Under the pieces are notes generated by a model that saw only the letters and a program-made list of their open reading frames with translations, ran no database searches and was not told the DNA's origin. A stretch of 6,827 bases of DNA, taken from positions 1-6,827 of the forward strand of contig JAPLPA010000586.1 of the NCBI GenBank assembly GCA_026400415.1, in the 5' to 3' direction. The position numbers were made by a program, and so were the translations under genes. Shown here one piece after another: positions 5,639 to 6,827 of the stretch. This DNA comes from Afipia sp. GTDB lineage: Bacteria > Pseudomonadota > Alphaproteobacteria > Rhizobiales > Xanthobacteraceae. Numbering within the stretch: the stretch's first letter is position 1; each line of letters begins with the position of its first letter.

Positions 5639-6827
5639 CCGCACCATTTCGCGAACCGACGCATCGCTTGTTTTACCTCATGGTGACTTTTGCAGGCATC
5701 CTGCTCACCTGCCTGGCGGCATGGCTCGGAATTGCTCGAGAAACACCTAAATTCTCCAAACGCGTTTTGACTCCCCTCAGCGTGCTCACTGACGAAAATT
5801 TCGTAGCGGGCACCGTCGTAGGACCACAGGGCGCGCTCGCCAATGCCACCGTACGCTGGCAGACGCACGATGCTGCTGTGCTGACCGATCGCAACGGCCG
5901 TTTTCGCCTGCCTCGCGTCACAGCTGCGAATCTCATTGCGGCATCGGCCCCGGGACACTACGTGTCGACATGCCTCGCAAGCGGCACCAACCCAACGCTT
6001 TTTCTTGAGCCGCTTCCGACGCATGACGACATAGCTTATTCGTGGATCGATCCATCACCACACTCCTTTAGTCGGCATCGTTGCAGCCTCTGTCACGAGC
6101 GCATCTATTCCGAATGGCTCTTGAGCGCACATGCTCGCTCCGGCTCCAATCCCCGAGTGCTGTCGCTGATCGAGGGCACCGCGGATGACGGCGTTTCGCA
6201 GCCCGGGCCGAGTCTACGACGCGATCACCCCCACGGCGTTGCTGTTTGCAATTCCTGCCACGCCCCTACCTTGGAGACGAACGATCCGCACTGGAACGAA
6301 CTAGCGGCACGCGCCCCTTCGCCGCTCAATGGAGTTCATTGCGATTTTTGCCACAAGACGCAGTCCGTCGATATATCAAATATCGGGCTCACGCACGGGC
6401 GATACGCGATGCGACTCCTGCGCCCTGACGGCGAGCGGCAATTGGTCTTCGGCCCGCACGACGATGCCAGTCGCGGCGACAGTGCCGCGACGCCGCTGTA
6501 TCACAGCAGCAATTATTGCGCTTCATGTCATGAAGGAACGGTATTCGGCGTCCAGGCCTACACCACTTTCAGCGAGTGGCAAGCGAGTCCCGCGGCCAGC
6601 CGGGGACAGCAGTGCCAGACGTGTCATATGCCGGCAGCCGACGATGTGACGAATATGGCGCCGGGTCATGGCGGTGTGACGCGGGCATCTGGATCGCTTT
6701 CAGATCATTCGCTCCGCGGCCCCGCCTCGCGCCGCTACGCTGATTCGCTTGCAGTATCCCTCGCGACCAGTCGTCGCGACGGTTTTCTCCACGTGAGCGT
6801 ATTGTTCGATGCTTCGCTGGTAGGTCA
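5632..6827 (+). CDS. Membrane-anchored multiheme cytochrome c, partial at 3' end
   Basis: The frame is open from ATG 5632 to the window edge (398 codons). Residues 13-34 form one transmembrane segment (YLMVTFAGILLTCLAAWLGI), so the protein is anchored with its body outside the cytoplasm. Residues about 58-128 look like a carboxypeptidase-regulatory-like beta sandwich (GTVVGPQGALANATVRW, then LTDRNGRFRLPRV and APGHY). Then come five heme-binding CxxCH motifs: CSLCH 151, CNSCH 206, CDFCH 237, CASCH 296 and CQTCH 328. They sit in typical surroundings (EWLLSAHARSGSN, NGVHCDFCHK, TFSEWQASPAASRGQQCQ), where histidines such as SAHA probably supply distal ligands. More hemes may lie outside the window. 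The role is electron transfer at the envelope; the redox partner is unknown. No Shine-Dalgarno is visible before 5632; ATG 5680 is an alternative that would cut into the helix. The gene is 35 bases after the SHD1-HEAT gene and may be co-transcribed. Confidence 0.88.
   Translation, partial: MAAAPFREPTHRLFYLMVTFAGILLTCLAAWLGIARETPKFSKRVLTPLSVLTDENFVAGTVVGPQGALANATVRWQTHDAAVLTDRNGRFRLPRVTAANLIAASAPGHYVSTCLASGTNPTLFLEPLPTHDDIAYSWIDPSPHSFSRHRCSLCHERIYSEWLLSAHARSGSNPRVLSLIEGTADDGVSQPGPSLRRDHPHGVAVCNSCHAPTLETNDPHWNELAARAPSPLNGVHCDFCHKTQSVDISNIGLTHGRYAMRLLRPDGERQLVFGPHDDASRGDSAATPLYHSSNYCASCHEGTVFGVQAYTTFSEWQASPAASRGQQCQTCHMPAADDVTNMAPGHGGVTRASGSLSDHSLRGPASRRYADSLAVSLATSRRDGFLHVSVLFDASLVG

Noticed and set aside
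6246..6649. Short plus-strand open frames of 60 and 106 codons
   Set aside because: They lie out of frame within the multiheme cytochrome, whose five CxxCH motifs fix the true frame.

Overview
This window looks like chromosomal DNA from a planctomycete, probably of the Pirellula/Rhodopirellula type. The case is indirect. It contains an SHD1 (Sla1 homology domain 1) protein fused to HEAT-like repeats, a membrane-anchored multiheme cytochrome c with an N-terminal carboxypeptidase-regulatory-like fold, and several large secreted proteins of unknown function with weak ribosome binding sites. No ribosomal or other taxonomic marker is present.

Left part (1-931, reading leftward). The minus strand carries an open reading frame that leaves the window at base 1. 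Its best start is the ATG at 459-461, behind a strong Shine-Dalgarno, and it ends in a hydrophobic segment. Upstream, at 609-741, is what looks like a decayed fragment of an IS3-family transposase (integrase core), interrupted by a +1 frameshift. The same open frame continues from this fragment into the leftward gene, so the junction is chimeric.

Centre (932-5596, rightward). This is a compact gene cluster: a secreted protein with an FlgT-N/LPP20-like domain (932-1951); a 76-residue two-helix DUF350 membrane protein (2324-2554); a second FlgT-N-like protein paralogous to the first (2551-3972), joined by an ATGA overlap; and a secreted SHD1-HEAT protein (3950-5596) that overlaps its upstream neighbour. 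The first paralog is cut short by an in-frame TAG. The frame continues beyond it for 104 more codons that resemble the C-terminus of the second paralog, so it is a nonsense-truncated gene, a readthrough gene or a sequence error.

Right part (5632-6827). A multiheme cytochrome c gene runs off the right edge, with five CxxCH motifs visible.

The tight spacing and overlaps suggest that the DUF350 protein, the second FlgT-like protein and the SHD1-HEAT protein are made together and act at the cell envelope. No biochemical function can be assigned to them from sequence. The pair of FlgT-like paralogs around a DUF350 protein, followed by SHD1-HEAT, is the best candidate here for an undescribed system.
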